From an uncultured Alistipes sp. (GTDB taxonomy: Bacteria > Bacteroidota > Bacteroidia > Bacteroidales > Rikenellaceae), in the NCBI RefSeq assembly GCF_949296715.1, contig NZ_CASFQD010000055.1:30846-94845 (forward strand): a stretch of DNA of 64,000 bases, in the 5' to 3' direction. The stretch's first letter is position 1. Every line of letters begins with the position of its first letter. The notes beneath the pieces are model-generated. The model was not told where the DNA came from. It searched no databases and was given only the letters and a program-made list of their open reading frames with translations. Of this stretch, positions 7,876 to 16,867 are shown piece after piece. A program made the translations under genes and the position numbers.

Positions 7876-8502
7876 ATGCTGCAATTCATCACACACCATA
7901 CGGACCGCTACGACGAGGTCACGGGCACGCGCGCCGTGCTCGAGGGGGGCTGCCGCTGGGTTCAGCTCCGCATGAAGGATGCCTCGGACGAGGAGGTGAC
8001 AGCCGTCGGCCGCGAGGTCGGGGCGCTGTGCCGCCGCTTCGGGGCGACGTTCCTGCTGGACGACCGTGTCCATCTGGTCGACGAACTCGGCGCCGACGGC
8101 GTGCACCTCGGCAAGAACGACATGCCGGTCGCCGAGGCGCGGCGCCTGCTGGGCCCCGGACGGCTGATCGGCGCCACGGCCAACACCTTCGCCGACATCG
8201 AGCGCGCCGCACGCGCCGGTGCCGACTACATCGGGCTGGGGCCCTTCCGCTTTACGCAGACGAAGCGCAATTTGAGCCCGATCCTCGGGATGGAGGGCTA
8301 CCGCGACATCCTGGCGCGCTGCCGCGCGGCGGGCATCGCCCTGCCGGTCGTGGCCATCGGCGGCATCACGGCCGCGGACGTGGAGGCGATCCTTGCGACA
8401 GGGGTCACCGGCATCGCCCTCTCCGGTGCGCTGCTCGGCGCAACCTCCCCCGCGGAGGAGACACGACGAATCATGACAATCCTAAATCAGCATAAACAAT
8501 GA
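7876..8502 (+). CDS. thiE: Thiamine-phosphate synthase ThiE
   Basis: 208 residues. It joins hydroxymethylpyrimidine pyrophosphate (HMP-PP) to thiazole phosphate, giving thiamine phosphate. Visible family motifs are WVQLRMKDA (substrate pocket), [18 protein letters not shown] (Asp/Lys near Mg and pyrophosphate), [11 protein letters not shown] and VAIGGIT. The His-Leu-Gly-Lys and the Thr-Lys of the pyrophosphate site are present, unlike in the TenI-like neighbour. It starts 12 bp after that gene and overlaps thiG by 4 bp. Confidence 0.93.
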   Translation: MLQFITHHTDRYDEVTGTRAVLEGGCRWVQLRMKDASDEEVTAVGREVGALCRRFGATFLLDDRVHLVDELGADGVHLGKNDMPVAEARRLLGPGRLIGATANTFADIERAARAGADYIGLGPFRFTQTKRNLSPILGMEGYRDILARCRAAGIALPVVAIGGITAADVEAILATGVTGIALSGALLGATSPAEETRRIMTILNQHKQ

Positions 8503-9266
8503 ACGATTTGATTATCGGCGGACGGACCTTCCGTTCGCGCCTCTTCGTAGGCACGGGAAAATTCAGTTCCAACGACCTGATGGCCGAGGCAATCGCCGCC
8601 TCGGGCACCGAGATGGTTACCCTGGCGATGAAACGGGTCGACATGGAGAATCCCGAGGACGACATGCTCATGCATGTGCGGCGCCCGGAGATTCAGCTGC
8701 TGCCCAATACGTCGGGCGTGCGCGACGCCGAGGAGGCCGTACTCGCGGCCCAGCTCGCCCGCGAGGCCTTCGGCACGAACTTCATCAAGCTGGAGATCCA
8801 CCCCGACCCGAAATACCTGCTGCCGGACCCGGTCGAGACGCTCAAGGCCACGGAGCAGTTAGTCAAGATGGGCTTCGTCGTGCTGCCCTACGTGCAGGCC
8901 GACCCGGTGCTCTGCAAGCGGCTGGAGGAGGCCGGTGCCGCCACGGTCATGCCGCTGGCCGCACCCATCGGCACGAACAAGGGGCTCGTGACGCGCGAGA
9001 TGCTCGAGATCATCATCGAGCAGAGCCGCGTGCCGGTGGTTGTCGACGCCGGACTGGGCGCCCCGTCGCACGCCGCGGCCGCCATGGAGCTGGGTGCCGA
9101 CGCCGTGCTGGTCAACACGGCCATCGCCGTGGCGGGTGACCCCGTGCGCATGGCCCGCGCCTTCGCGCAGGCCGTCGTCGCCGGACGCGAAGCCTACGAA
9201 GCCGGACTCGGGGCGCAGGCCCGCAGCGCCGAGGCCAGCAGCCCCCTCACCTCGTTCCTCGACTAA
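8499..9266 (+). CDS. thiG: Thiazole synthase ThiG
   Basis: 255 residues, standard length. It condenses deoxyxylulose phosphate, dehydroglycine and the ThiS thiocarboxylate into the thiazole moiety. Diagnostic segments: [19 protein letters not shown] at the N-terminus, VTLAMKRVD (the Lys that forms the Schiff base is expected in this region), and the glycine-rich [21 protein letters not shown] phosphate-binding region. It starts inside the thiE stop codon and is followed 12 bp later by thiH, its dehydroglycine supplier. Confidence 0.96.
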   Translation: MNDLIIGGRTFRSRLFVGTGKFSSNDLMAEAIAASGTEMVTLAMKRVDMENPEDDMLMHVRRPEIQLLPNTSGVRDAEEAVLAAQLAREAFGTNFIKLEIHPDPKYLLPDPVETLKATEQLVKMGFVVLPYVQADPVLCKRLEEAGAATVMPLAAPIGTNKGLVTREMLEIIIEQSRVPVVVDAGLGAPSHAAAAMELGADAVLVNTAIAVAGDPVRMARAFAQAVVAGREAYEAGLGAQARSAEASSPLTSFLD

Positions 9267-9278
9267 ACCTGACGCACC

Positions 9279-10388
9279 ATGTTTTCCGAGGAATTAGCCA
9301 AATACGACTGGGAGGAGACCACGGCGCGGATCCTCTCGAAGCGGGCCGCCGACGTCGAAACGGCGCTCGGCAAGGAGCACTTGACGCTCGACGACTTCAT
9401 GGCGCTCGTCTCGCCCGCCGCGGCGCCCTACCTGGAGCCGATGGCGCGCCTGAGCCGCCGCTACACGCAGGAGCGCTTCGGCAAGACGATCTCGATGTAC
9501 ATCCCGATGTACATCACCAATTCCTGCACCAACTCGTGCGTCTACTGCGGCTTCAACCGCCACAACGCCATTCCGCGCGTGATCCTCACGATGGAGCAGA
9601 TCGAGGCCGAGTGCCGCGCGATCCGTGCGCTGGGGCCGTTCGAGAACCTGCTGCTCGTCACGGGCGAGAATCCCCGCGCCGCAGGTGTCGACTACATCGA
9701 GGAGGCGCTGCACGTCTGCCGCCCGTGGTTCAACAACCTGACGATCGAAGTGATGCCCCTCGCGGCCGAGGAGTACGAGCGGCTGACCCACTCGGGGCTC
9801 AACGGCGTGGTCTGCTTCCAGGAGACCTACAACCGCAAGAACTACAACATCTACCACCCGGCCGGCATGAAGTCGAAGTTCGAGTGGCGCGTCAACGGCT
9901 TCGACCGCATGGGACAGGCCGGCGTGCACAAGATCGGCATGGGCGTGCTGATCGGCCTCGAGGAGTGGCGCACGGACGTCACGATGATGGCCCTGCACCT
10001 GCAATACCTGCGCAAGCACTACTGGAAGACGCGCTACAGCGTCAACTTCCCGCGCATGCGCCCCTCGGAGGGGCACTTCCAGCCCAACGTCGTGATGAGC
10101 GACCGCGAGCTCGCGCAGCTGACCTTCGCCTTCCGCATCTTCGACCACGACGTCGACATCTCCTTCTCGACACGCGAGCGGCCCGATTTCCGCAACCACA
10201 TCGCCACGCTGGGCGCCACGTCGATGAGCGCCGGGTCGAAGACCGACCCGGGAGGCTACTGCACCTACCCGCAGTCGCTCGAGCAGTTCGTCGTGAGCGA
10301 CGAGCGCACCCCGGCGGAGGTCGAGGCGGCCATCCGCCGCGAGGGCTACGAAGTCGTATGGAAGGACTGGGACAAGGTCTTCGACTGA
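9279..10388 (+). CDS. thiH: 2-iminoacetate synthase ThiH (radical SAM)
   Basis: 369 residues. This radical-SAM lyase cleaves tyrosine to dehydroglycine and p-cresol for thiazole formation in anaerobes. The 4Fe-4S motif CTNSCVYCGF (Cys-x3-Cys-x2-Cys) lies near residue 85, after the MYIPMYITN strand. The C-terminal half has the ThiH/BATS-type segments, including SFSTRERPDFRNH and MSAGSKTDPGGY. Presence of ThiH rather than the glycine oxidase ThiO fits an anaerobe. The stop codon overlaps the next gene by one base. Confidence 0.96.
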   Translation: MFSEELAKYDWEETTARILSKRAADVETALGKEHLTLDDFMALVSPAAAPYLEPMARLSRRYTQERFGKTISMYIPMYITNSCTNSCVYCGFNRHNAIPRVILTMEQIEAECRAIRALGPFENLLLVTGENPRAAGVDYIEEALHVCRPWFNNLTIEVMPLAAEEYERLTHSGLNGVVCFQETYNRKNYNIYHPAGMKSKFEWRVNGFDRMGQAGVHKIGMGVLIGLEEWRTDVTMMALHLQYLRKHYWKTRYSVNFPRMRPSEGHFQPNVVMSDRELAQLTFAFRIFDHDVDISFSTRERPDFRNHIATLGATSMSAGSKTDPGGYCTYPQSLEQFVVSDERTPAEVEAAIRREGYEVVWKDWDKVFD

Positions 10389-11086
10389 TGGAGGCACAGC
10401 GCTACACGCGGCAGACGATGCTGCCGGAGATCGGCGAGCGGGGGCAGCGGCGCCTGGCCGAGGCCTCGGCGCTCGTCGTGGGGCTCGGGGGGCTCGGCTC
10501 GCCCGTGGCGCTCTACCTCGCGGCGGCCGGTGTCGGGCGCCTCGGGCTGGCCGATGCCGATGTCGTCTCGCTGAGCAACCTCCAGCGGCAGGTGCTCTAC
10601 ACCGCGCAGCAGGTGGGCGAGCCCAAGACGCGGGCAGCCCGCGAGCGGCTCGCGGCACTCTCGCCACATACGCGCTTCGACCTTTACGACGAGGGGCTCA
10701 CGGCAGAGAACGCCCGGCGGATCGTCGCGGAGTATGACCTCGTGGTCGACTGCTGCGACAACTACCCCACGCGCTACCTGCTGGACGACGTCTGCGCGGC
10801 GTGCGGCAAGCCGTGGGTCTACGGCTCGATCGGCGCCTTCGAGGGACAGGTGTCGCTCTTCAACGGGCCCCGTCACCGCCGCTATGCGGAGCTCTACCCC
10901 GACCGCGAGGCGCTCTGCCGACGGCCCCGCCGCACCGAAGGGGTGCTGGGCACGGTGCCCGGCGTCGTCGGCACGCTCCAGGCCACGGAGGCCCTCAAGG
11001 CGCTCGCCGGCTTCGGCGAGCCGCTCGACGGGCGGCTCCTGGTCATCGACCTGAAAACTATACAAACCCAAACAATAGCATTTTAA
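10388..11086 (+). CDS. thiF: ThiF-like ThiS adenylyltransferase lacking the zinc cysteines
   Basis: 232 residues, E1-like fold. It should adenylate the ThiS C-terminus. The nucleotide-binding GLGGLGSPVALYLAAAGVG loop (about 37-55), the DADVVSLSNLQRQ strand and the DCCDNYPTRYLLDD segment are all present. The two CxxC pairs that hold zinc in E. coli ThiF and MoeB are absent: the region after FNGP reads YAELYPDREALC. A single Cys (ALCRRP) sits near where the persulfide Cys lies in E. coli. The start ATG 10388 shares a base with the thiH stop. Operon position makes ThiS the likely partner; the sulfur donor is unknown. Confidence 0.88.
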   Translation: MEAQRYTRQTMLPEIGERGQRRLAEASALVVGLGGLGSPVALYLAAAGVGRLGLADADVVSLSNLQRQVLYTAQQVGEPKTRAARERLAALSPHTRFDLYDEGLTAENARRIVAEYDLVVDCCDNYPTRYLLDDVCAACGKPWVYGSIGAFEGQVSLFNGPRHRRYAELYPDREALCRRPRRTEGVLGTVPGVVGTLQATEALKALAGFGEPLDGRLLVIDLKTIQTQTIAF

Positions 11087-11090
11087 GACC

Positions 11091-11801
11091 ATGGGAAAAG
11101 GATTCGACCAGTACGCATCGGCTTACGATGCGTGGTTTCTCAACAACCGCAACGTCCTCTATTCGGAGGTCAACCTTGTGGCTTCGACGCTGCGCGACGC
11201 CGGACGCATCCTCTCGGTGGGCTGCGGCAGCGGCCTCTTCGAGAAGATTCTCCGCGAAGAGTACGGCATCGACATCCGCGACGGCATCGAGCCGTCGACG
11301 GGCATGGCCGAAATCGCCCGCAAGCGGGGCATGCACGTGACGATCGCAACGGCCGAGGAGGCCGACTTCGGCCGCGGCACCTACGACACGCTGCTCTTCA
11401 ACGGCACGCCGAGCTACATCGGCGACCTCGAGGGCGTCGTCCGCAAGGCCTACGAGGCACTGCCCGAAGGCGGGCGGATCATCCTGATCGACGTGCCGAA
11501 GGAGAGCTCCTACGGCATCCTCTACAACCTGGCCAAGGCGCTCGGGACGTGGGATCACCCGCTGCTTGCGGGGTGCTACCCGCCCGATCCCTACCCCATC
11601 GAGTTCGTCGACGTGGCCGTCTGGCGCACGACGGCCGAGAAGGTGGCGCTGCTGGAGGCGGCGGGCTTCAGCGAGCTGAACTTCGCACAGACGCTCACCC
11701 GTCACCCGCTCTGCTCGAACGAGGCCGAGGAGCAGCCCGCAGAGGGTTACGACCGGGGTGACTACGTGGCCGTCGTGGCCCGCAAACCCGTCCGGTCATG
11801 A
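11091..11801 (+). CDS. Class I SAM-dependent methyltransferase in the thiamine operon, role unknown
   Basis: 236 residues. The N-terminus (FDQYASAYDAWF) and motif I (SVGCGSGLFE, about residue 42) followed by an acidic motif II region (GIEPSTGM) are those of a Rossmann methyltransferase of the UbiE/Methyltransf_11 type. Later TYDTLLFNGTPSYI corresponds to motif IV. It is embedded in the operon, 4 bp after thiF and overlapping tenA by 4 bp, so it is under the TPP riboswitch. No methylation step is known in thiamine synthesis. It may act on a degradation product or detoxify a by-product such as p-cresol; that is speculation. Confidence 0.85.
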   Translation: MGKGFDQYASAYDAWFLNNRNVLYSEVNLVASTLRDAGRILSVGCGSGLFEKILREEYGIDIRDGIEPSTGMAEIARKRGMHVTIATAEEADFGRGTYDTLLFNGTPSYIGDLEGVVRKAYEALPEGGRIILIDVPKESSYGILYNLAKALGTWDHPLLAGCYPPDPYPIEFVDVAVWRTTAEKVALLEAAGFSELNFAQTLTRHPLCSNEAEEQPAEGYDRGDYVAVVARKPVRS

Positions 11802-12448
11802 GCCGCTGGAGCGACAGCGCCTGGGAGGCGGCGCGCCCGGTCTACGAGAAGATTCTCGAACACCCGTTCGTCCGTGCCCTGGCCGACGGAACGCTCTCCG
11901 CGGAGCGTTTCCGCTTCTACCTGCGGCAGGACGCCCTCTATCTGGACGGCTATGCCCGCCGCCTGGCACACATCGCCGCACGCCTCGGGCGCAAGGAGCA
12001 CACCGAGGCCTTCCTGCGCTTCGCGGCGGACGGCATCGCTGTCGAGCGGGCGCTGCACGAACAGTTCCTCGGAGGCGAACACCCCGCCCCGGAAGAGATC
12101 AGCCCCGCGTGCCTGCTCTACACCTCGGTGCTGGAGAGCCAGACCACGGCGCCCGTCGAGGTCGAGGCTGCGGCCGTGCTGCCCTGCTTCGTGGTTTACC
12201 AGCGCGTAGGCGAAGCGATCCATGCGCGGCAGCAGGGAACGGAGAATCCCTACCGGCAATGGATCGAGACCTACGCCGACCCGGCCTTCGCCGCCTCGAC
12301 GGCCGAGGCCACGGCCATCTGCGATGCGCTGGCCGACGCGGCGGGCGACGCAACACGCCGCCGCATGACCGACATTTTCGTGCGCTGCACCCGCATGGAG
12401 TGGCTCTTCTGGGAGAGCGCATGGCAACTCGAAACATGGAAGATATGA
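11798..12448 (+). CDS. tenA: Aminopyrimidine aminohydrolase TenA (thiaminase II)
   Basis: 216 residues, all-helical. TenA hydrolyses aminomethyl-aminopyrimidine from degraded thiamine to HMP, feeding ThiD. Typical motifs: FRFYLRQDALYLDGYARRL near residues 40-60, the catalytic Cys in LPCFVVYQ, and the C-terminal MEWLFWESAW that carries the catalytic Glu. It starts within the stop codon of the methyltransferase and overlaps thiD by 4 bp. No thiC (de novo HMP synthesis) lies in this operon, so TenA plus ThiD may be the local source of pyrimidine. Confidence 0.94.
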   Translation: MSRWSDSAWEAARPVYEKILEHPFVRALADGTLSAERFRFYLRQDALYLDGYARRLAHIAARLGRKEHTEAFLRFAADGIAVERALHEQFLGGEHPAPEEISPACLLYTSVLESQTTAPVEVEAAAVLPCFVVYQRVGEAIHARQQGTENPYRQWIETYADPAFAASTAEATAICDALADAAGDATRRRMTDIFVRCTRMEWLFWESAWQLETWKI

Positions 12449-13266
12449 GCAACGCGAAGAGAACCTACAAACGCGCCCTGACCATCGCCGGCAGCGACCC
12501 GAGCGGCGGCGCGGGCATCCAGGCCGACCTGAAGGCCTTTTCGGCCTGCGGGTGCTTCGGCACCTCGGCCATTGTCGCCGTCGTCGACGAGAACACCGTG
12601 GGGGTCACGGGCGTGCACCCCGTCCCGGTGGAGTTCGTCGTGGGACAGATCCGCTCGGTGCTGGACGACATCGGCGCCGACGCCATCAAAATCGGCATGC
12701 TCCACTCCTCGGAGCTCATCCGCGCCGTGAAAGAGACCCTCGCCCACTATGCGATCCGCAACATCGTGCTCGACCCGGTGATGGTCGCCACGTCGGGCGA
12801 CGCCCTGCTGCAGCGCGACGCCGTGGCGACGCTGCGCGACGAACTGATCCCCTGCGCGCGGGTCATCACGCCCAACATTCCCGAGGCCGAATTGCTGCTC
12901 GGCGAGCGCCTCACGCGGCAGGAGGAGCTGCCCGACGCCGCGCGGCGCCTTTCGCGTGACGGACGGGTCTCGGTGCTGCTCAAGGCCGGGCACCTGCAGG
13001 ACAACATGCTGACCGACATCTTCTACAACGCCGAGACGGACCGCATCCTGCCGCTGCGCTCGCCGCGCGTCGTGACGGTCAACACCCACGGCACGGGCTG
13101 CACCATCTCGTCGGCCTTCGCGGCCTTCCTGGCCCGCGGATTCGAGCTCGACGAGGCGGCCACACGCGCCAAGGAGTACATCGCCGCGGCGATTGCCGCC
13201 GGAGCCCGCTACGAGATCGGCCACGGCCACGGACCCGTGCACCACTTCTTCAACTTCTGGGAGTAA
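12445..13266 (+). CDS. thiD: Hydroxymethylpyrimidine/phosphomethylpyrimidine kinase ThiD
   Basis: 273 residues from ATG 12445, in the 4-bp overlap with tenA. An in-frame upstream extension exists but adds only out-of-family sequence. It phosphorylates HMP and HMP-P to HMP-PP. Ribokinase-like signatures are ALTIAGSDPSGGAGIQADLK at the N-terminus, IKIGML, VLDPVMVATSG, PNIPEAELLLG and the anion-hole/catalytic NTHGTGCTISSA. It is the last gene of the operon, followed 27 bp later by a strong terminator. Confidence 0.96.
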   Translation: MSNAKRTYKRALTIAGSDPSGGAGIQADLKAFSACGCFGTSAIVAVVDENTVGVTGVHPVPVEFVVGQIRSVLDDIGADAIKIGMLHSSELIRAVKETLAHYAIRNIVLDPVMVATSGDALLQRDAVATLRDELIPCARVITPNIPEAELLLGERLTRQEELPDAARRLSRDGRVSVLLKAGHLQDNMLTDIFYNAETDRILPLRSPRVVTVNTHGTGCTISSAFAAFLARGFELDEAATRAKEYIAAAIAAGARYEIGHGHGPVHHFFNFWE

Positions 13267-13292
13267 CCCCCGGAAGCAGCACCGGCAAAGGC

Positions 13293-13330
13293 AACGCCCG
13301 GGAGAGTTGGACCTCTCCCGGGCGTTTTCG
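13293..13330 (+). terminator. Intrinsic terminator of the thiamine operon
   Basis: A perfect 14-bp stem (AACGCCCGGGAGAG at 13293-13306 with its complement at 13313-13326), 6-nt loop, ends in TTTT. The 190 bases from here to 13522 hold nothing I recognise. Confidence 0.85.
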
Positions 13331-13522
13331 GTTGCAGTGCCCGCCGCATTCCTTGCCGAAACGGGCACAAACGGGCCATGACGCATCATCACCGGCATGC
13401 CGACACCGGCGTTCTGCGTGCGTCGTCAGCGTGTGCGACCGGCAGCAGCCAGCTCTGCCCTGTCCGAGCGGTCGGCCATGTCTTGCATTCCAGAAGACGG
13501 GATGGTGCTGCCGCCGGGCGGA

Positions 13523-14209
13523 TCAGAAAAGGGCCTTTTTCCCGACAATCCGTTTCAGGCTGTCGACCGTAAGCGCCGGATCGTAGACGACCCTTGCGCC
13601 CGAGGCCTCCTCCAGCAGCCGGACATACTCCGCCATCAGGCAGGTGCCGATCGACCCGCGCAGCGAGTCGAGCCGCTCCGGATGCGCGACGGGCCAGACA
13701 TAGATAACGGTCTCGCCGCCGACATTCGTCTGATACGACTGCGTGCCGCAGCGCTGCGGCCGCTCCTCGTACATGGCTACCCGGTCCTCGAGCGTCGCCA
13801 GTTTGTACGCCGAGATCACGCCCCGCCCGGCCGCCTCACGCAGCAGCGGCAGGAACTTTTTCTGCTCCTTGAGCGAAGCATGGTCGATGATGAGCCAGAC
13901 GGCATCGTAGGACTCCGCCGCCAGCCCTTCGGGCAGACCGTCGCGCAGCAGCGAGGCGACGAGCCGCATGTTCTCGCGGTCGATGCGCTCCATCTCGGCA
14001 CCGGCCGCCACGAGCGAATCGACGAGCGCGGCCGAATACTCCCCGTCGTTGACCCGGCGGTTCATCTCCAGAAGCTGCATGCGCACCTGCTGGTCGCGTG
14101 CGGCCGCCTCACGCAGCAGCGAATCGGGGTTCTGCGCCCGGCCCGGAAACGGAAGCGCCAGCAGACACAGAAACAAGGGAAGCGTGCAAAACAGTCTTTT
14201 CATCTTCAC
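13523..14209 (-). CDS. Exported DUF6624-like protein
   Basis: 228 residues with a Sec signal peptide (about 1-25, hydrophobic FCTLPLFLCLLALPF, cleavage near GRAQ). The mature part resembles DUF6624, a family of unknown function: the conserved AVWLIIDHAS segment (about 105-114), KKFLPLLREA, the LEDRVAMYEERPQRCGTQSY block and a final short acidic tail are recognisable. It is likely periplasmic. It stands alone, convergent with the thiamine operon and divergent from glutamine synthetase. A TAACTTTA at 14240-14233 may be its -7 element. Its function cannot be deduced. Confidence 0.75.
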   Translation of the reverse strand: MKMKRLFCTLPLFLCLLALPFPGRAQNPDSLLREAAARDQQVRMQLLEMNRRVNDGEYSAALVDSLVAAGAEMERIDRENMRLVASLLRDGLPEGLAAESYDAVWLIIDHASLKEQKKFLPLLREAAGRGVISAYKLATLEDRVAMYEERPQRCGTQSYQTNVGGETVIYVWPVAHPERLDSLRGSIGTCLMAEYVRLLEEASGARVVYDPALTVDSLKRIVGKKALF

Positions 14210-14393
14210 CGGGAACTTGTCGTTACATTAGGTAAAGTTACGTTTTTTTTGAAAAATCCGGTCTGCATCCGCGCTTTTTTTGAACGGCAGGCGCACGCAC
14301 ACCTCCAAACAGGCGGCGCAGCGGACATTTCGCCCTGCGTTCCGAAAATCTGCCGGATTCCGGCACGCAGACCTTAAAAAAATCGTCCAAAAA

Positions 14394-14423
14394 TTGCCGT
14401 ATTATTAATTTTTTGTATCTTTA
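14394..14423 (+). promoter_or_regulatory. Promoter of the glutamine synthetase gene
   Basis: TTG at 14394-14396, 19 bp, then TATCTTTA at 14416-14423: spacing is ideal and there is one mismatch from the -7 consensus. The leader to ATG 14481 is about 50 nt. Confidence 0.65.
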
Positions 14424-14480
14424 AGGGCAATTTAACTTTCGAATCGACGCAAAAATGATTTTGTAAACTTCATAAATGTT

Positions 14481-15983
14481 ATGACGACCAACCTGAACCC
14501 CGATCCGCTGGTGCGCTTTCTCGGAAAGCCCCGGGCCGAATTCACCCGCGCGGACATCGTCCGCTATGTCAAGGAGAACGGGATCGAAATGGTCAACCTC
14601 CGCTACCCCGGTGCCGACGGACGGTTGAAAACCCTGAACTTCATCATCAACGACGAGGAGTATCTCGAGAGCATCCTCACCTGTGGCGAGCGCGTCGACG
14701 GGTCGAGCCTCTTCCCCTACATCGAAGCCGGGGCGAGCGATCTCTACGTCGTGCCGCGTTACCGCACGGCCTTCCGCAACCCCTTCAGCGAAATTCCGGC
14801 CGTGGACCTGCTCTGCAGCTACTACACGAAGGACGGCACGCCGCTGGACATGGCCCCCGAGCAGACGCTGCGCCGCGCCCACGAGGAGCTGCGCCGCGCA
14901 ACGGGGCTCGACTTCCACGTCATGGGCGAGCTGGAGTTCTACGTCGTGAGCCCCCTGCAGGGACTCTTCCTCGCCGACGACCAGAAGGGCTACCACGAAT
15001 CGACCCCCTTCAACAAGGGAGCCGCCTTCCGCACGCTGGCCATGAAGTACATCGCCGAGGCGGGCGGACTGATCAAATACGGACACTCCGAGGTGGGCAA
15101 CTTCACGCAGGGTGACCGGATGTACGAGCAGAACGAGATCGAGTTCCTGCCCACCGACCTGGAGGATGCCGCCGATCAGCTGATGGTCGCCAAGTGGATC
15201 ATCCGCACGCTGGCATGCGAACAGGGCGTCGACGTGACCTTCGCGCCGAAGATCACCGTCGGCAAGGCCGGCAGCGGGCTGCACATCCATACGCGCCTGA
15301 TGCGGCAGGGCCGCAACGCCATGGTCACCGACGACGGCACGCTCTCGGACAATGCCCTGAAGGCCATTGCCGGGTACCTCTCGCTGGCCCCGTCGCTCAC
15401 AGCCTTCGGCAATACGAACCCCACCTCCTACTTCCGCCTCGTGCCGCACCAGGAGGCCCCGACGAACATCTGCTGGGGCGACCGCAACCGCTCGGTGCTC
15501 GTGCGCGTGCCGCTGGGCTGGAGCGCCGGAGCCAACCGCATGGCCTGCGACGCCAACCCCAACGAGAAACCCTCGGCGCTGGACGTGAACCTCAAGCAGA
15601 CGGTCGAATTCCGCTGCCCGGACGGCTCGGCGGACATCTACCTGCTGCTGGCAGGACTGGCCGTGGCGGCCCGTCACGGTTTCGAAATGGAGAACGGCCT
15701 GCAATACGCCCGCGACCGCTACGTCGACGTCAACATCTTCGACGAGAAGCACAAGGAGGTGCTCGCACGTTTGAGCCAGCTGCCCGCCTCGTGCGAGGAG
15801 TCGGCCCGGCGGCTCGAGGAGCAGCGGGCGATCTACGAGCGGCACGGCGTCTTCGCTCCGCGCCTGATCGACGGGCTCATCGCGCGCCTTGCGGCCTTCC
15901 GCGACGCCAACCTGCGCAGCGAACTGCAGGACGACAAGGAACGCATCGCCGAACTGGTCAAAAGCAACTTCTACTGCGGATAA
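14481..15983 (+). CDS. glnA: Glutamine synthetase (type I-like catalytic protein)
   Basis: 500 residues. It makes glutamine from glutamate, ammonia and ATP. The beta-grasp domain (VNLRYPGADGRLKTLNF) and DGSSLFPYIEAGASDLYVVP are followed by the catalytic domain: MGELEFYV metal ligands, NEIEF, the ATP/glutamate loop GKAGSGLHIHTR, and NRSVLVRVPLGW. No obvious adenylylation-loop tyrosine of the enterobacterial kind is seen, so adenylylation control is unlikely. It has its own promoter and terminator and is monocistronic. Many Bacteroidales carry several GS types (including GSIII), so this may be one of several copies; substrate preference among GS-like enzymes is not proven by sequence alone. Confidence 0.88.
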   Translation: MTTNLNPDPLVRFLGKPRAEFTRADIVRYVKENGIEMVNLRYPGADGRLKTLNFIINDEEYLESILTCGERVDGSSLFPYIEAGASDLYVVPRYRTAFRNPFSEIPAVDLLCSYYTKDGTPLDMAPEQTLRRAHEELRRATGLDFHVMGELEFYVVSPLQGLFLADDQKGYHESTPFNKGAAFRTLAMKYIAEAGGLIKYGHSEVGNFTQGDRMYEQNEIEFLPTDLEDAADQLMVAKWIIRTLACEQGVDVTFAPKITVGKAGSGLHIHTRLMRQGRNAMVTDDGTLSDNALKAIAGYLSLAPSLTAFGNTNPTSYFRLVPHQEAPTNICWGDRNRSVLVRVPLGWSAGANRMACDANPNEKPSALDVNLKQTVEFRCPDGSADIYLLLAGLAVAARHGFEMENGLQYARDRYVDVNIFDEKHKEVLARLSQLPASCEESARRLEEQRAIYERHGVFAPRLIDGLIARLAAFRDANLRSELQDDKERIAELVKSNFYCG

Positions 15984-16012
15984 CCGCCGCGGAAAAGCAC
16001 CGGATCATACGC

Positions 16013-16052
16013 AAACAGCCCCGCATCTTCTTATGCGGGGCTGTTTCGTTTT
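16013..16052 (+). terminator. Intrinsic terminator after glutamine synthetase
   Basis: A perfect 14-bp stem (AAACAGCCCCGCAT at 16013-16026, complement 16033-16046), loop CTTCTT, followed by CGTTTTGC. The AAA side lets it also act for the convergent gene at 16086-16613. Confidence 0.8.
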
Positions 16053-16085
16053 GCTGTCTGCTGTCCGATGCTCGGGAAAGGGCGG

Positions 16086-16613
16086 CTATACACCGGGGGC
16101 CGGGGGCGGTGTTCCGGCCGGATCGGCAGGCGGAGTCGGAGGAGGCGGAACGGGGTCCGTCCCGGCAGGCAATGCGGGAGAGACTGCGGCTTCACCGCCC
16201 GGAGGAGGCGGTGGCAGTGTTCCGGGAACTTCGCCCGGCGGCGGAGGCAGAGGCGGCGCGGCCGGATCGTCCGGTGCTGCGGGAGGAGGCGGAACGGTAC
16301 CCGTCCCGGCAGGTGCCGAAGCAGCGGTCACACGGGGACCCGCTCCGGGCGGCAGCGGGTTCGCATCCGGAGGCGGCGGAGGAAGGGGATCGCCGTCGGG
16401 ATGCGGAGGAGGCACCTCGGGGCCGTGTCCGGGCCGGGGCGGCTTGTCATGCGGCTTCGGGGGCCGCGGCCGCTCCTTGTCGTGAGGAGGCTTGTACCGA
16501 TGATGCGCCGTCGGCGGCACAGGCACCGGCTTCGGAGGGCGGACGGCACAGGAGGTGGTCAACAGTCCCGACAACACGATGCCGAGACACAACAGCACTC
16601 TTCCGGTCTTCAT
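16086..16613 (-). CDS. Proline-rich lipoprotein of unknown function
   Basis: 175 residues from the ATG at 16613, which gives a clean lipoprotein signal (TTSC, Cys22); longer in-frame starts would precede the signal. The mature chain is almost wholly low-complexity: Pro, Gly, Ala and Asp, with a basic HHRYKPPHDK stretch first, then tandem PPPP blocks spaced by acidic residues. No domain is recognisable. Such chains form extended stalks, so it could span the periplasm or sit at the surface. It converges on glutamine synthetase and shares its terminator. Because the repeats are short, its length may vary between strains. Confidence 0.6.
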   Translation of the reverse strand: MKTGRVLLCLGIVLSGLLTTSCAVRPPKPVPVPPTAHHRYKPPHDKERPRPPKPHDKPPRPGHGPEVPPPHPDGDPLPPPPPDANPLPPGAGPRVTAASAPAGTGTVPPPPAAPDDPAAPPLPPPPGEVPGTLPPPPPGGEAAVSPALPAGTDPVPPPPTPPADPAGTPPPAPGV

Positions 16614-16837
16614 GGCAGGTGGTTTTAGAGGTTTGTCGTGATAAATATACGAAAAACAACTGCAAAATCCATGCTTGCCGGAATTTTTGTCCCGACACAA
16701 ACCCGGCGGCAGCCCGACTGCCCGGATATGCCACAAACGCGCCGAAACGGTTTATGAAACGAAATAATACCGATTTTATTTCACCACACACCACCCAATA
16801 TTTCGAGATAAAACCACCCGTTCGGGCCATATCGAAA

Positions 16838-16866
16838 CAAAATGAAATAAAAAATATTTCGTTTTG
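16838..16866. promoter_or_regulatory. Inverted AAACRAAAT half-sites upstream of glp, putative operator
   Basis: CAAAATGAAAT (16838-16848) and ATTTCGTTTTG (16856-16866) form an 11-bp inverted repeat with one mismatch around a short A-rich spacer, just before the -33 element. A related GAAACGAAAT lies upstream around 16756. The rest of 16614-16837 is AT-rich without a gene. I infer a DeoR/GlpR-like operator. Confidence 0.45.
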
Positions 16867-16867
16867 A

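Noticed and set aside
16014..16046. Inverted repeat after glutamine synthetase considered as a mobile repeat
   Set aside because: Stem length, loop and T-run fit an ordinary bidirectional terminator.
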